NCBI RefSeq assembly: GCF_963662735.1
Contig: NZ_OY759744.1
Location: forward strand, 1,406,153 to 1,470,152
Length of the DNA stretch: 64,000 bases
Source of the DNA: an uncultured Methanoregula sp.
Lineage (GTDB): Archaea; Halobacteriota; Methanomicrobia; Methanomicrobiales; Methanospirillaceae
Reading direction: 5' to 3'
The notes beneath the pieces are model-generated. The model did no database searches. It saw only the letters and a program-made list of their open reading frames with translations, and was not told the origin of the DNA. Both the position numbers and the translations under genes were made by a program. Below are positions 17,901-25,403 of this stretch, one piece after another; position 1 is the first letter of the stretch, and each line of letters opens with the position of its first letter.

Positions 17901-18233
17901 ATGACCTATATCGTCGCAACTCCTTCCGGGCGAGGGAAAAAAACCGGCGTCAAGCGGACCGCCAGAGCCGCTGCAATATCACCATACGGTGGGGTGCACG
18001 AATCTTTATCGCATAATCCCACGAGCGACCGAAAAATTGAGGCAATGCTCGCGAATATTATCACCCGCCTTGAACGCATTGAGGAAAAAATAGATGAGAA
18101 TGTCTATCCTCCCGAATCAGCATTCAGGCCGGAATTCATCAGGCAGGTGAAGGAAGCGGAAGCCGATATAAAAAAAGGCAAAGGAAAGACGTACGAATCG
18201 ATGGACGCTTTTATCAGGGCCATCTCTGAATGA
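17901..18233 (+). CDS. Putative antitoxin of RelE-type module
   Basis: A 110-residue protein whose role is inferred mainly from its neighbour. The N-terminal ~40 residues are basic and possibly disordered, followed by a helix (ANIITRLERIEEKID) and a charged C-terminal segment (FIRQVKEAEADIKKGKGKTYESMDAFIRAISE). The last motif resembles the C-terminal toxin-wrapping part of several Phd/RelB-like antitoxins. Translation could start further in, at the Met before LANIITRL. It overlaps the toxin gene by four bases (ATGA). Confidence 0.65.
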   Translation: MTYIVATPSGRGKKTGVKRTARAAAISPYGGVHESLSHNPTSDRKIEAMLANIITRLERIEEKIDENVYPPESAFRPEFIRQVKEAEADIKKGKGKTYESMDAFIRAISE

Positions 18234-18493
18234 CATACACTGTTGTTGCGAATCCTGATGTTGAGGCGATCTTCAGGAAGATGGCAACGAAGGACACTGC
18301 CCGGTTTGAGCAGATCGTGAAGAAACTTCAGGAGATCCGCGAAAATCCGGAGATCGGGAAACCTCTCCGCCGGCCAATGCAGGGACGGTGGCGCATTCAC
18401 ATTGGCCACTATGTTCTTATCTATAAATTTGATAAGAAGAAGGGAATCATTACCCTGACAAAATATGCTCACCACGACGAAGCGTATACTTAG
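18230..18493 (+). CDS. RelE/ParE-family toxin
   Basis: An 87-residue RelE-fold protein: MTYTVVANPDVEAIFRKMATKDTARFEQIVKKLQEI forms the two N-terminal helices, then PLRRPMQGRWRIHIGHYVLIYKFDKKKGIITLTKYAHHDEAY gives the beta-sheet with the basic residues of mRNA-interfering members and the usual His/Tyr-rich end. Its start overlaps the upstream gene stop, so antitoxin is made first. Expected role: ribosome-dependent mRNA cleavage under stress (family knowledge). Confidence 0.8.
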   Translation: MTYTVVANPDVEAIFRKMATKDTARFEQIVKKLQEIRENPEIGKPLRRPMQGRWRIHIGHYVLIYKFDKKKGIITLTKYAHHDEAYT

Positions 18494-18699
18494 GATTCCA
18501 TCAGATTTTTTCGCTCCCAGTTCTCCGGCAAATGCCCGCTGCATCAGCCCCTCACCATCGCCTCTTCAATTTATTTTCCAAGTTCCATCTGCCATCAAGA
18601 TCCCGTTCCAGGCCCGCGCGGCGCCGGAGCGTCTCCCCTTCCCCCACGGTGACCGGGCTCCAATCGCTATATCTACCCCATGCCCCCCAGTATATTTGT

Positions 18700-19536
18700 A
18701 TGCAACCTCCGGACCCCGCCACCATCCACGCCGCGCTTGCCGACGCCACGTTCCGGGCGTACCGCGAAGCGGTCATCCATCTCCCGCTTGACGTACTGAA
18801 GGTGATAGGGAACGCAGCCCGTGCCGAGACGAACGAGGTTGCCCGCGGCGAGTTTGCCAACATCCTGAGGAATATTAAGACTGCCGGGGAGTTCGGTGTC
18901 CCCATGTGCCAGGATACCGGGATCCCGGTCATTTACCTGACCATACCTCCCCACATCCCCCTCACGCAGGGGCTGTACGATGCTGTGGCGGAAGGTGTCC
19001 GGAGGGCAACAAAAGAAGTCCCGCTCCGCCCCAACGTAGTCGACCCCCTCACCCGTCACAATACCGGTGACAACACCGGTGCCGGGATGCCGGCAATCCA
19101 TGTGAAGCCCGGGGACAAATTCACCGTCACGATTCTCCCCAAGGGTGCCGGGGCGGAGAATGTCTCCCGGATCGGGATGCTCCTCCCCTCCCAGAAAGAC
19201 CAGATCGAGAAGTTCGTAGTCGAGACCGTGTACCTTGCCGGTTCCCGTCCCTGCCCCCCGATCATCATCGGCGTCGGGATTGGCGGAACGTTCGATGGCG
19301 CAGCAGCGCTCGCGAAAGAGGCACTCCTGGAGCCGGTCGATACCATGACGGAGTACGAACAGCAGATCCTCTGCGCCGTCAACCGGCTCGGGATCGGGCC
19401 GATGGGCCTTGGCGGGGATTTCACGGCCCTCGCGGTCAGGGTGAAGACTGCCGGCTGCCACACCGCGTCGCTGCCGGTTGCCGTCAATATCCAGTGCTGG
19501 GCCAACCGGCATGCAACCGTCGAGGTGAAAATATGA
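18700..19536 (+). CDS. fumA: Fumarate hydratase, class I, alpha subunit
   Basis: A 278-residue oxygen-sensitive [4Fe-4S] fumarase subunit. Conserved segments are MCQDTGIPVIYL (cluster Cys), VDPLTRHNTGDNTGAG, GAGAENVSRIGML and GIGGTFDGAAALAKEALL, with the cluster Cys residues spread over the chain. It interconverts fumarate and malate with FumB. I start at MQPPDPATIH (18700). TATATC at about 18669-18674 would place transcription start at or just before this ATG, so the message may be leaderless. First gene of the partial-TCA operon. Confidence 0.92.
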   Translation: MQPPDPATIHAALADATFRAYREAVIHLPLDVLKVIGNAARAETNEVARGEFANILRNIKTAGEFGVPMCQDTGIPVIYLTIPPHIPLTQGLYDAVAEGVRRATKEVPLRPNVVDPLTRHNTGDNTGAGMPAIHVKPGDKFTVTILPKGAGAENVSRIGMLLPSQKDQIEKFVVETVYLAGSRPCPPIIIGVGIGGTFDGAAALAKEALLEPVDTMTEYEQQILCAVNRLGIGPMGLGGDFTALAVRVKTAGCHTASLPVAVNIQCWANRHATVEVKI

Positions 19537-20096
19537 GCACGACTCCCGTTCAGCTCCGCACCCCGCTCGGCGGGGAAGTCCTTTCCCTCCGGGCCGGCGA
19601 TCATGTCGAGCTCTCCGGCGTGGTCTACACCGCCCGCGACGAGGCCCACCTGCGGATGCAGGAAAAGGGGATCCCGTTCGATCCAAAGGGAGCGGTCATC
19701 TACCACTGCGGCCCGGTCATAGCGGATAACAAGGTCATAGCGGCCGGCCCGACAACCTCCGCACGGATGAACGAACTCTCCGGGTTCCTGATCGACCGGG
19801 GCGTGCGGGGACTCATCGGGAAAGGTGGTATGGGAACAACCGTGCGGGAACAGCTCCGTGGCAGGGGCGTCTACCTCGCTTTCACCGGCGGGTGTGCAGC
19901 GCTTGCTTCCTCCCACATGACCTTGAAGGGCGTCTTCTATGAAGACCTCGGCATGGCCGAAGCAGTCTGGGCAATCGGGCTGGACCGGCTCCCGCTCGTG
20001 GTCGGCATCGACTCGCAGGGCAATGATATCTTCGATGCTGCCCGGAAAAATGCGGAGACCGTATTCAGGAATTATTCCCCTGGTACCTGTCAATAG
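19533..20096 (+). CDS. fumB: Fumarate hydratase, class I, beta subunit
   Basis: A 187-residue subunit completing the class I fumarase. Typical blocks: SGVVYTARDEAH, GAVIYHCGPV, AAGPTTSARMNELSG, IGKGGMG and FTGGCAALA. The ATG overlaps the alpha-subunit stop (ATGA) and is preceded by GAGGTGA inside the end of the alpha gene, so the two are translationally coupled. Upstream in-frame Met codons lie within fumA and are not used. Confidence 0.92.
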   Translation: MSTTPVQLRTPLGGEVLSLRAGDHVELSGVVYTARDEAHLRMQEKGIPFDPKGAVIYHCGPVIADNKVIAAGPTTSARMNELSGFLIDRGVRGLIGKGGMGTTVREQLRGRGVYLAFTGGCAALASSHMTLKGVFYEDLGMAEAVWAIGLDRLPLVVGIDSQGNDIFDAARKNAETVFRNYSPGTCQ

Positions 20097-20169
20097 CCGG
20101 CCGTGATCCTAAGAATAGGTTTTTTGTAACTGTCAATGAATACATAATACGATACAATAGGACTATCAC

Positions 20170-20442
20170 ATGAAACTCGCCATAGACGAGACCCGGTGCA
20201 AGGGCTGCAATCTCTGTACAAAGGTTTGCCCGTATAAGATTTTCAAGGAAGGGAAAAAACCCAACCGCCGGGGTATTGTGGTGCCCGAACTTGACCGTCC
20301 CGAGCGCTGTACCAACTGCCGGCTCCGCAACCTCTACGGCCGGCAGCTCTGCGGGGTCTGCCAGCTCACCTGCCCGGACCAGGCGATTCACTGGATCGAG
20401 GAGCAGCCCTATGAACTCCACAAGGTGGCGATTGAATATTGA
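20170..20442 (+). CDS. korD: 2-oxoglutarate:ferredoxin oxidoreductase delta subunit (ferredoxin-like)
   Basis: A 90-residue iron-sulfur subunit. The first cluster motif is normal, CKGCNLCTKVCP. The second is unusual: CTNC, then ten residues (RLRNLYGRQL), then CGVCQLTCP, so five Cys are spread over a longer loop than the standard CxxCxxCxxxCP. It would pass electrons between the thiamine enzyme and ferredoxin. It lies 73 bases after fumB and overlaps korA by four bases. Confidence 0.85.
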   Translation: MKLAIDETRCKGCNLCTKVCPYKIFKEGKKPNRRGIVVPELDRPERCTNCRLRNLYGRQLCGVCQLTCPDQAIHWIEEQPYELHKVAIEY

Positions 20443-21539
20443 CGCGGATTGAGTTCTGGCAGGGAAATACTGCATGTGCTGAAGGAGCGCTTGCCGCAGG
20501 CTGTAATTTCTTCGGCGGGTACCCGATTACACCTTCCACGGAAGTCGCCGAGCTCATGGCGTCAAAACTCCCGAAGAAGGGCGGCGTCTTCATCCAGATG
20601 GAGGACGAGATCGCATCCATGGCCTCGATCATCGGGGCTTCCTGGACCGGCGCCCGGGCCATGACCGCGACAAGCGGGCCCGGCTTCTCCCTCATGATGG
20701 AGAATATCGGCTTTGCCGCAATGACCGAGACGCCCTGCGTTGTCGTTAATGTCCAGCGGGGCGGTCCCTCCACCGGCCAGCCGACCATGTCGGCCCAGGG
20801 CGACATGATGCAGGCCCGGTTCGGCTCGCACGGCGATTACGCGATAATCGCTCTCTGCCCGGCCACCGTCCAGGAGATGTACGAACTTACTGCGAAGGCG
20901 TTCAATCTCGCGGACAAGTACCGCGTGCCGGTCTTCCTGATGGCCGATGAGACGGTCGGGCACATGCGGGAGAAGATCGTCATCCCCGACAAGGTCGAGC
21001 GCATTGAGCGAAAACCCCTTGCGCCCGGCGCCCTGCCGTTCAAAGCGGATGCCGACCTCGTCCCGGGATTCGGGCAGTTCGGCACGGGGCACCACGTCCA
21101 TGTCACCGGCCTGACCCACGACGAGAGGGGATACCCGAGCGCAACCAATCCTCAGCTGCACGCGGCCCTTGTCCAGCGGCTCGTGGACAAGATCGAGAAC
21201 GCCCGCCACGAGATGGCGGATTACGATGTCATCAACCCCGGCGCAAGCAAGGTCTTCGTTGCGTACGGCGGACCCGTCAGGACGGTCCAGCAGGTTATGC
21301 ACGACCGGAAGGACAAGGATATCGGGTTCCTCCGGATCCGGACCGTCTGGCCGTTCCCCGAGAAGGCGCTTGCGGAGTTCAAAAATGCAAAGGCTTTCTT
21401 CGTCCCCGAGATGAACCTCGGCCAGATCGCCCGCGAGATCGAGCGGCACGTGAAGGCGCCGGTCATCAGCATCCCCAAGCTGGGCGGGGAACTCCACACG
21501 CCCGCAGAACTTATAGCCGTGCTGGAGGCGCACCGATGA
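20439..21539 (+). CDS. korA: 2-oxoglutarate:ferredoxin oxidoreductase alpha subunit
   Basis: A 366-residue alpha subunit with FFGGYPITPSTEVAELMA at the N-terminus, TATSGPGFSLMMENIGFA, and QRGGPSTGQPTMSAQGDMMQARFG, which mark the 2-oxoacid family; the gene set and neighbours point to 2-oxoglutarate. The start codon is TTG at 20439, overlapping the korD stop as TTGA with AAGGTGG upstream. In hydrogenotrophic methanogens the enzyme reductively carboxylates succinyl-CoA to 2-oxoglutarate for glutamate synthesis. Confidence 0.92.
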   Translation: MTRIEFWQGNTACAEGALAAGCNFFGGYPITPSTEVAELMASKLPKKGGVFIQMEDEIASMASIIGASWTGARAMTATSGPGFSLMMENIGFAAMTETPCVVVNVQRGGPSTGQPTMSAQGDMMQARFGSHGDYAIIALCPATVQEMYELTAKAFNLADKYRVPVFLMADETVGHMREKIVIPDKVERIERKPLAPGALPFKADADLVPGFGQFGTGHHVHVTGLTHDERGYPSATNPQLHAALVQRLVDKIENARHEMADYDVINPGASKVFVAYGGPVRTVQQVMHDRKDKDIGFLRIRTVWPFPEKALAEFKNAKAFFVPEMNLGQIAREIERHVKAPVISIPKLGGELHTPAELIAVLEAHR

Positions 21540-22324
21540 GTTTCGAGGACTGGTACCGCCAGGACCGGCTCCCCCACATCTATTGTGCGGGCTGCGGCAA
21601 CGGGACGATCATCAACTGCACGCTTGCCGCCATCGACCAGATGGGCTGGAAGAAGGAGGAGACCGTCTTTGTCTCGGGCATCGGCTGCTCCTCGCGTGCT
21701 CCCGGGTACATCCTCACCGACTCGCTCCACACCACCCATGGCCGTGCCCTTGCGTTTGCCACCGGGGTAAAGTTGGGAAACCCGGACCTCAATGTCGTGG
21801 TCTTCACAGGAGACGGCGATCTTGCCGCAATCGGCGGCAACCATTTCATCCACGCCTGCCGGCGCAACATCAACCTCACAGTGGTCTGCATGAACAACCA
21901 GATCTACGGCATGACCGGCGGCCAGGGAAGCCCGACCACCCCGAAAGGCTGCCTCTCCTCGACCACCCCGTACGGGTGCGCCGAGATCCCGTTCGATCTC
22001 TGCGAGCTCGCGATAGCTGCAGGGGCCAACTATGTCTCCCGCTGGACCTCCTACCACGTGAAAGAGCTTGAAAAAGCCATCAAGGTCGGCTTCGAGACGC
22101 CCGGCTTCTCATTCATCGAGGCGCTGGTCCAGTGCCCGACTGCGTTCGGGCGCAGGAACAAGTTCCGGCAGGTGGCCGATCACGTGGAATACCTGCGGTC
22201 ACATTCGCTCCTCAAGGCGAAGTACGACCGGATGATCGAGCAGGGCGAACCTGTCCCGGAAGATATGTACGTTGTCGGGGAACTCATGCGCCGCTCGCGG
22301 CCGGCTCTCGGGGTGAAACCATGA
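21536..22324 (+). CDS. korB: 2-oxoglutarate:ferredoxin oxidoreductase beta subunit
   Basis: A 262-residue thiamine-pyrophosphate-binding subunit. HIYCAGCGNGTIINC opens the domain; the TPP/Mg motif is GDGDLAAIGGNHFIHACRRNINLTVVCMNNQIYGMTGGQ. It overlaps korA by four bases (ATGA) and korC likewise, so all four kor genes are coupled. Confidence 0.93.
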   Translation: MSFEDWYRQDRLPHIYCAGCGNGTIINCTLAAIDQMGWKKEETVFVSGIGCSSRAPGYILTDSLHTTHGRALAFATGVKLGNPDLNVVVFTGDGDLAAIGGNHFIHACRRNINLTVVCMNNQIYGMTGGQGSPTTPKGCLSSTTPYGCAEIPFDLCELAIAAGANYVSRWTSYHVKELEKAIKVGFETPGFSFIEALVQCPTAFGRRNKFRQVADHVEYLRSHSLLKAKYDRMIEQGEPVPEDMYVVGELMRRSRPALGVKP

Positions 22325-22851
22325 GGCACGAGGTAAGGTTCTCGGGTTTCGGTGGCCAGGGCATCATCCTCTCGGCGGTCATTATCGGGCGGGCTGCCGT
22401 GATGTACGACAACAAGTACGCGGTCCAGACCCAGGTCTACGGTCCCGAGGCCCGGGGCGGGGCTTCGATGAGTGCGGTCATTATCGACGATGACCCGATC
22501 CTGTACCCCAAGGTCGCGGTCCCCGGCATCTACGTCATCATGTCGCAGGAAGGCTTCGAGAAATACGGGGCGAATGCGCAGGAGGATGCGGTGATGCTCG
22601 TCGATTCCACGCTCGTCCATTCCCGCCCGAAATGCCGGTACATCGATATCCCGGCAACGCAGCAGGCAAAACAGGTGCTGAAAAAAGACATCGTGGCCAA
22701 CATCGTGATGCTCGGGGCGCTGGTTGCTGCAACAAAGATCGTAAGCGAGGAGTCGTTAAAGAAAGCCATCCTTGATTCCGTGCCCAAAGGCACCGAGGAC
22801 CTCAACCTGAAAGCCATGCAGCTCGGCCTGGAGCTGGGAAAGTTATCATGA
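22321..22851 (+). CDS. korC: 2-oxoglutarate:ferredoxin oxidoreductase gamma subunit
   Basis: A 176-residue gamma subunit with the diagnostic FSGFGGQGIILSAVIIGRAAV and QTQVYGPEARGGASMSAVII stretches. I start at MRHEVRFSGF (22321), where ATG overlaps the korB stop (ATGA); the longer frame upstream is read inside korB. Length is normal for archaeal KorC. Confidence 0.93.
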   Translation: MRHEVRFSGFGGQGIILSAVIIGRAAVMYDNKYAVQTQVYGPEARGGASMSAVIIDDDPILYPKVAVPGIYVIMSQEGFEKYGANAQEDAVMLVDSTLVHSRPKCRYIDIPATQQAKQVLKKDIVANIVMLGALVAATKIVSEESLKKAILDSVPKGTEDLNLKAMQLGLELGKLS

Positions 22852-23933
22852 AGTTACGCGAATACGAAGCAAAGAACGTGATACGGGAGGCCGCAATCCC
22901 GGTCCCGGCCGGGTTCCTGATCCGGTCTGCCGACGAGCTGAAGCCCCATCTCGACGCCCTGGGCGATGCATTCGTCCTCAAGGCCCAGGTGGACGTGGGC
23001 GGCAGGGGCAAGGCCGGCGGTATCCTGATGGCGGACAAGGCAACAGGCATTGCCCTTGCCCAGGAACTCTTCAGAAAAGAGATCAAGGGACTTCCGGTAA
23101 AAGAGATCCTCGCCGAGAAACGCCTTACGATCCAGCACGAGTATTATCTCTCGATAACCGTGGACCGGTCCAGCAAGCAGCCGCTCATCCTCTTTACCGA
23201 GGCCGGAGGTGTTGATATCGAGATCACGGCGAAAGAACACCCCGAAGCGATCCGTAAGGTGATCCCGAACCCGCTCATGCGGGACATTCCCCCGTTCATG
23301 CTCCGGGAACTTCTCGGGAAGGCGCCAAAGGAGATCGGGCCCATCGTCAACAAGCTCTACCGGGTCTTCCTGGAAAAGGACGCCCTCCTTGCCGAGATCA
23401 ACCCGCTCGTCACCACCCCGGACGGCGTGTTTGCCGCCGATGCCAAGATCATTGTTGATGACAATGCGCTCGGTCGGCAGGGATTTACCGTCAACCGCGA
23501 CCTCTCCGAGCGCGAACGCGAAGCGGAGAAACACGGCTTCTCCTACGTGGAACTGGACGGGGCGATCGGCGTAATCGGCAACGGCGCCGGGCTCACGATG
23601 GCAACCCTCGACCTCATCGAGTATTACGGCGGGAAAGCCGCGAACTTCCTCGATGTCGGCGGCGGTGCCGAGAGCGAGCGGGTGATGAACGCGGTCCGGC
23701 TCGTGGCAAGTGTTCCTTCCGTGAAAGTCATTGTGGTGAATCTCCTTGGCGGCATCACGAAATGCGATGAGGTGGCCAAGGGGATCATTGCAGCGGGCAT
23801 CTCCCAGAAAGTGATCGTCCGCCTTGCAGGAACCAACGAGGCGGAGGGACGAAGGCTTCTCACCGAGAAAAATTACGAGATGCTCGACACGATGGACCTC
23901 GTCGTGAAGAAGGCCGTGCAGGTGACCGCATGA
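22848..23933 (+). CDS. sucC: Succinyl-CoA synthetase (ADP-forming) beta subunit
   Basis: A 361-residue ATP-grasp protein: MKLREYEAKNVIREAAIPVPAGFL at the N-terminus, KAQVDVGGRGKAGGI, LLAEINPLVTTPDG (metal ligands) and GNGAGLTMATLDLIEYYGGKAANFLDVGGGA in the CoA-ligase domain. With SucD it makes succinyl-CoA from succinate, feeding the Kor enzyme. It overlaps korC and sucD by four bases each. Confidence 0.94.
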   Translation: MKLREYEAKNVIREAAIPVPAGFLIRSADELKPHLDALGDAFVLKAQVDVGGRGKAGGILMADKATGIALAQELFRKEIKGLPVKEILAEKRLTIQHEYYLSITVDRSSKQPLILFTEAGGVDIEITAKEHPEAIRKVIPNPLMRDIPPFMLRELLGKAPKEIGPIVNKLYRVFLEKDALLAEINPLVTTPDGVFAADAKIIVDDNALGRQGFTVNRDLSEREREAEKHGFSYVELDGAIGVIGNGAGLTMATLDLIEYYGGKAANFLDVGGGAESERVMNAVRLVASVPSVKVIVVNLLGGITKCDEVAKGIIAAGISQKVIVRLAGTNEAEGRRLLTEKNYEMLDTMDLVVKKAVQVTA

Positions 23934-24808
23934 TTTACGGCGACAAGAATACCGGGATCCTCGTGCAGGGGGCAACCGGCAAACAGGGCGAGTTCCACAT
24001 CGGGCTTATGAACGCCTATGCACGACAGGTTGGCGGCAAGGGCGTTGTTGCCGGTGTTACGCCGGGCAAGGCCGGGCAGCAGGTGCACGGCGTGCCGGTG
24101 TACAACACGGTAAACGATGCCATGCGCGAGCACGATATCGGCGCAGCGGTCATTTTTGTTCCCGCTGCGGCAGCAGCGGATGCCATCATGGAAGAGGCCC
24201 ATGCCGGTATTGAAACCATTGTCTGCATCACCGAGCACATCCCGGTGCAGGACACCATGAAGGCGCTCGCGTACGCAAAGATGGAAGGCGCCCGGGTCAT
24301 CGGCCCGAACTGCCCCGGCCTCCTCTCTCCCGGCGAAGTGAAGATGGGGATCATGCCGGCCGGGCTCTTCTCCCGCGGGAACGTGGGCGTCATCTCCCGC
24401 TCGGGCACGCTCACCTACGAGGTCGTGGACGAGCTCACCCGGGCCGGCATCGGCCAGAGCAGCGTGATCGGTATCGGGGGCGACCCGGTGATCGGCCAGA
24501 CCTTCGTGGACGTGCTTGAGCTCTTCGAAACCGATCCCCAGACAAAAGCCGTGGTCCTCATCGGCGAAGTGGGCGGCAACCTGGAAGAGGAAGGAGCCAA
24601 ATCAACGGATCTCCCGATTGTCTCGTACATTGCCGGCGTTTCTGCCCCGCCGGACAAGCGGATGGGCCATGCCGGCGCTATCGTCGAGGGCGGCGAAGGG
24701 GATGCAAAGTCCAAGATCGCCCGGCTCAAAAACCATGGCGTCCCGGTAGCATCCCGGGTATCGGAGATCCCGGATATGGTCCGGGAACTCTTCCGGTGCC
24801 GGTGCTGA
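23930..24808 (+). CDS. sucD: Succinyl-CoA synthetase (ADP-forming) alpha subunit
   Basis: A 292-residue subunit with a CoA-binding Rossmann domain (GATGKQGEFH, ITEHIPVQDTM) and the phosphohistidine region GHAGAIVEGGEGDAKSK. It is the last gene of the fum-kor-suc operon, which together converts malate to fumarate and, after fumarate reduction elsewhere, succinate to 2-oxoglutarate. A bidirectional terminator follows directly. Confidence 0.94.
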   Translation: MIYGDKNTGILVQGATGKQGEFHIGLMNAYARQVGGKGVVAGVTPGKAGQQVHGVPVYNTVNDAMREHDIGAAVIFVPAAAAADAIMEEAHAGIETIVCITEHIPVQDTMKALAYAKMEGARVIGPNCPGLLSPGEVKMGIMPAGLFSRGNVGVISRSGTLTYEVVDELTRAGIGQSSVIGIGGDPVIGQTFVDVLELFETDPQTKAVVLIGEVGGNLEEEGAKSTDLPIVSYIAGVSAPPDKRMGHAGAIVEGGEGDAKSKIARLKNHGVPVASRVSEIPDMVRELFRCRC

Positions 24809-24811
24809 ATT

Positions 24812-24836
24812 TTTTTTCAGGCAGTACCTGAAAAAA
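24812..24836. terminator. Bidirectional terminator between sucD and the VOC gene
   Basis: A perfect 10-bp stem, TTTTTTCAGG (24812-24821) and CCTGAAAAAA (24827-24836), with loop CAGTA. Either strand yields a stem next to a T-run, suited to two convergent genes. The arms overlap the last codons of the minus-strand VOC gene. Confidence 0.75.
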
Positions 24837-25200
24837 CCGCATTTTTTCTGGTGTGTTCAACATACTCGATGACCAGTCCGTCGGGATGGCGAACGGTCAT
24901 ATTCATCCCGGTTGGCACCTGTTTTGGCGGGTTTAAGACTGTTGCGCCGTTCCCGGTCAGGAACCGGTGGTATTCCTCAAGTGAATCCACGAGAAATGTC
25001 GCATTCGTCTGCCGGAACGGCCGGAGTGCTTCATCTGTCCCGGCGATTACCAGGACATCCCCCACCCCTGCCAGTTCAAGGCCGGCTGCCGGCATCGCAA
25101 ACCTGAGGCCGGTTTTTACGCCCGTCAGATTTTCGTAAAACGCTATCGTGCTCTCAATGTCGTTGACACAGACCCGGGTCAGGGTCCTGAGGATCTTCAT
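24817..25200 (-). CDS. VOC (glyoxalase/dioxygenase) superfamily protein
   Basis: A 127-residue protein with the beta-alpha-beta-beta-beta fold: MKILRTLTRVCVNDIESTIAFYENLTG opens the first module and NMTVRHPDGLVIEYVEHT closes the second. The family holds metalloenzymes and binding proteins; the substrate is unknown. The start at 25200 is preceded by AGAAGGGG; the longer open frame to 25239 lacks family support. Confidence 0.78.
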   Translation of the reverse strand: MKILRTLTRVCVNDIESTIAFYENLTGVKTGLRFAMPAAGLELAGVGDVLVIAGTDEALRPFRQTNATFLVDSLEEYHRFLTGNGATVLNPPKQVPTGMNMTVRHPDGLVIEYVEHTRKNAVFSGTA

Positions 25201-25342
25201 ACCCCTTCTGTTGATTCCGGGATGGTTTAGAACAATCACGTTCTTTCCGGAAACTAAGATCCCGTGCAGTAACCATCGCCCTCTTTATGTTCATCCCGGA
25301 CTTTATGACGAAGACTGTGTTTTCCTGCCCGATTTGCTGTAC

Positions 25343-25384
25343 ATTAAATACTCGTGCAGGTAATAATTGACTGACTAGTCAATT
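25343..25384 (+). promoter_or_regulatory. Promoter with TetR-type operator
   Basis: The TATA box ATTAAATA (25343-25350) is followed by the palindrome AATTGACTGACTAGTCAATT (25365-25384; 8-bp arms, 4-base spacer), which covers the expected transcription start near 25372. A TetR protein is encoded two genes on (26638), so autorepression of the operon is likely. Confidence 0.7.
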
Positions 25385-25403
25385 TACAACCTGGAGCATC
25401 TTC

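Noticed and set aside
17743..17910. Minus-strand frame ending EKIETSEREIQNRLKDLKSLLK
   Set aside because: The tail looks protein-like, but only a TTG deep in the neighbouring gene could start it and no family is visible; a lost gene's tail is possible but unproven.
18673..20093. Long minus-strand frames opposite fumA/fumB and similar ones opposite kor, suc and reductase genes
   Set aside because: They mirror well-identified genes, have no motifs and Gly/Arg/Asp-rich composition typical of antisense reading.
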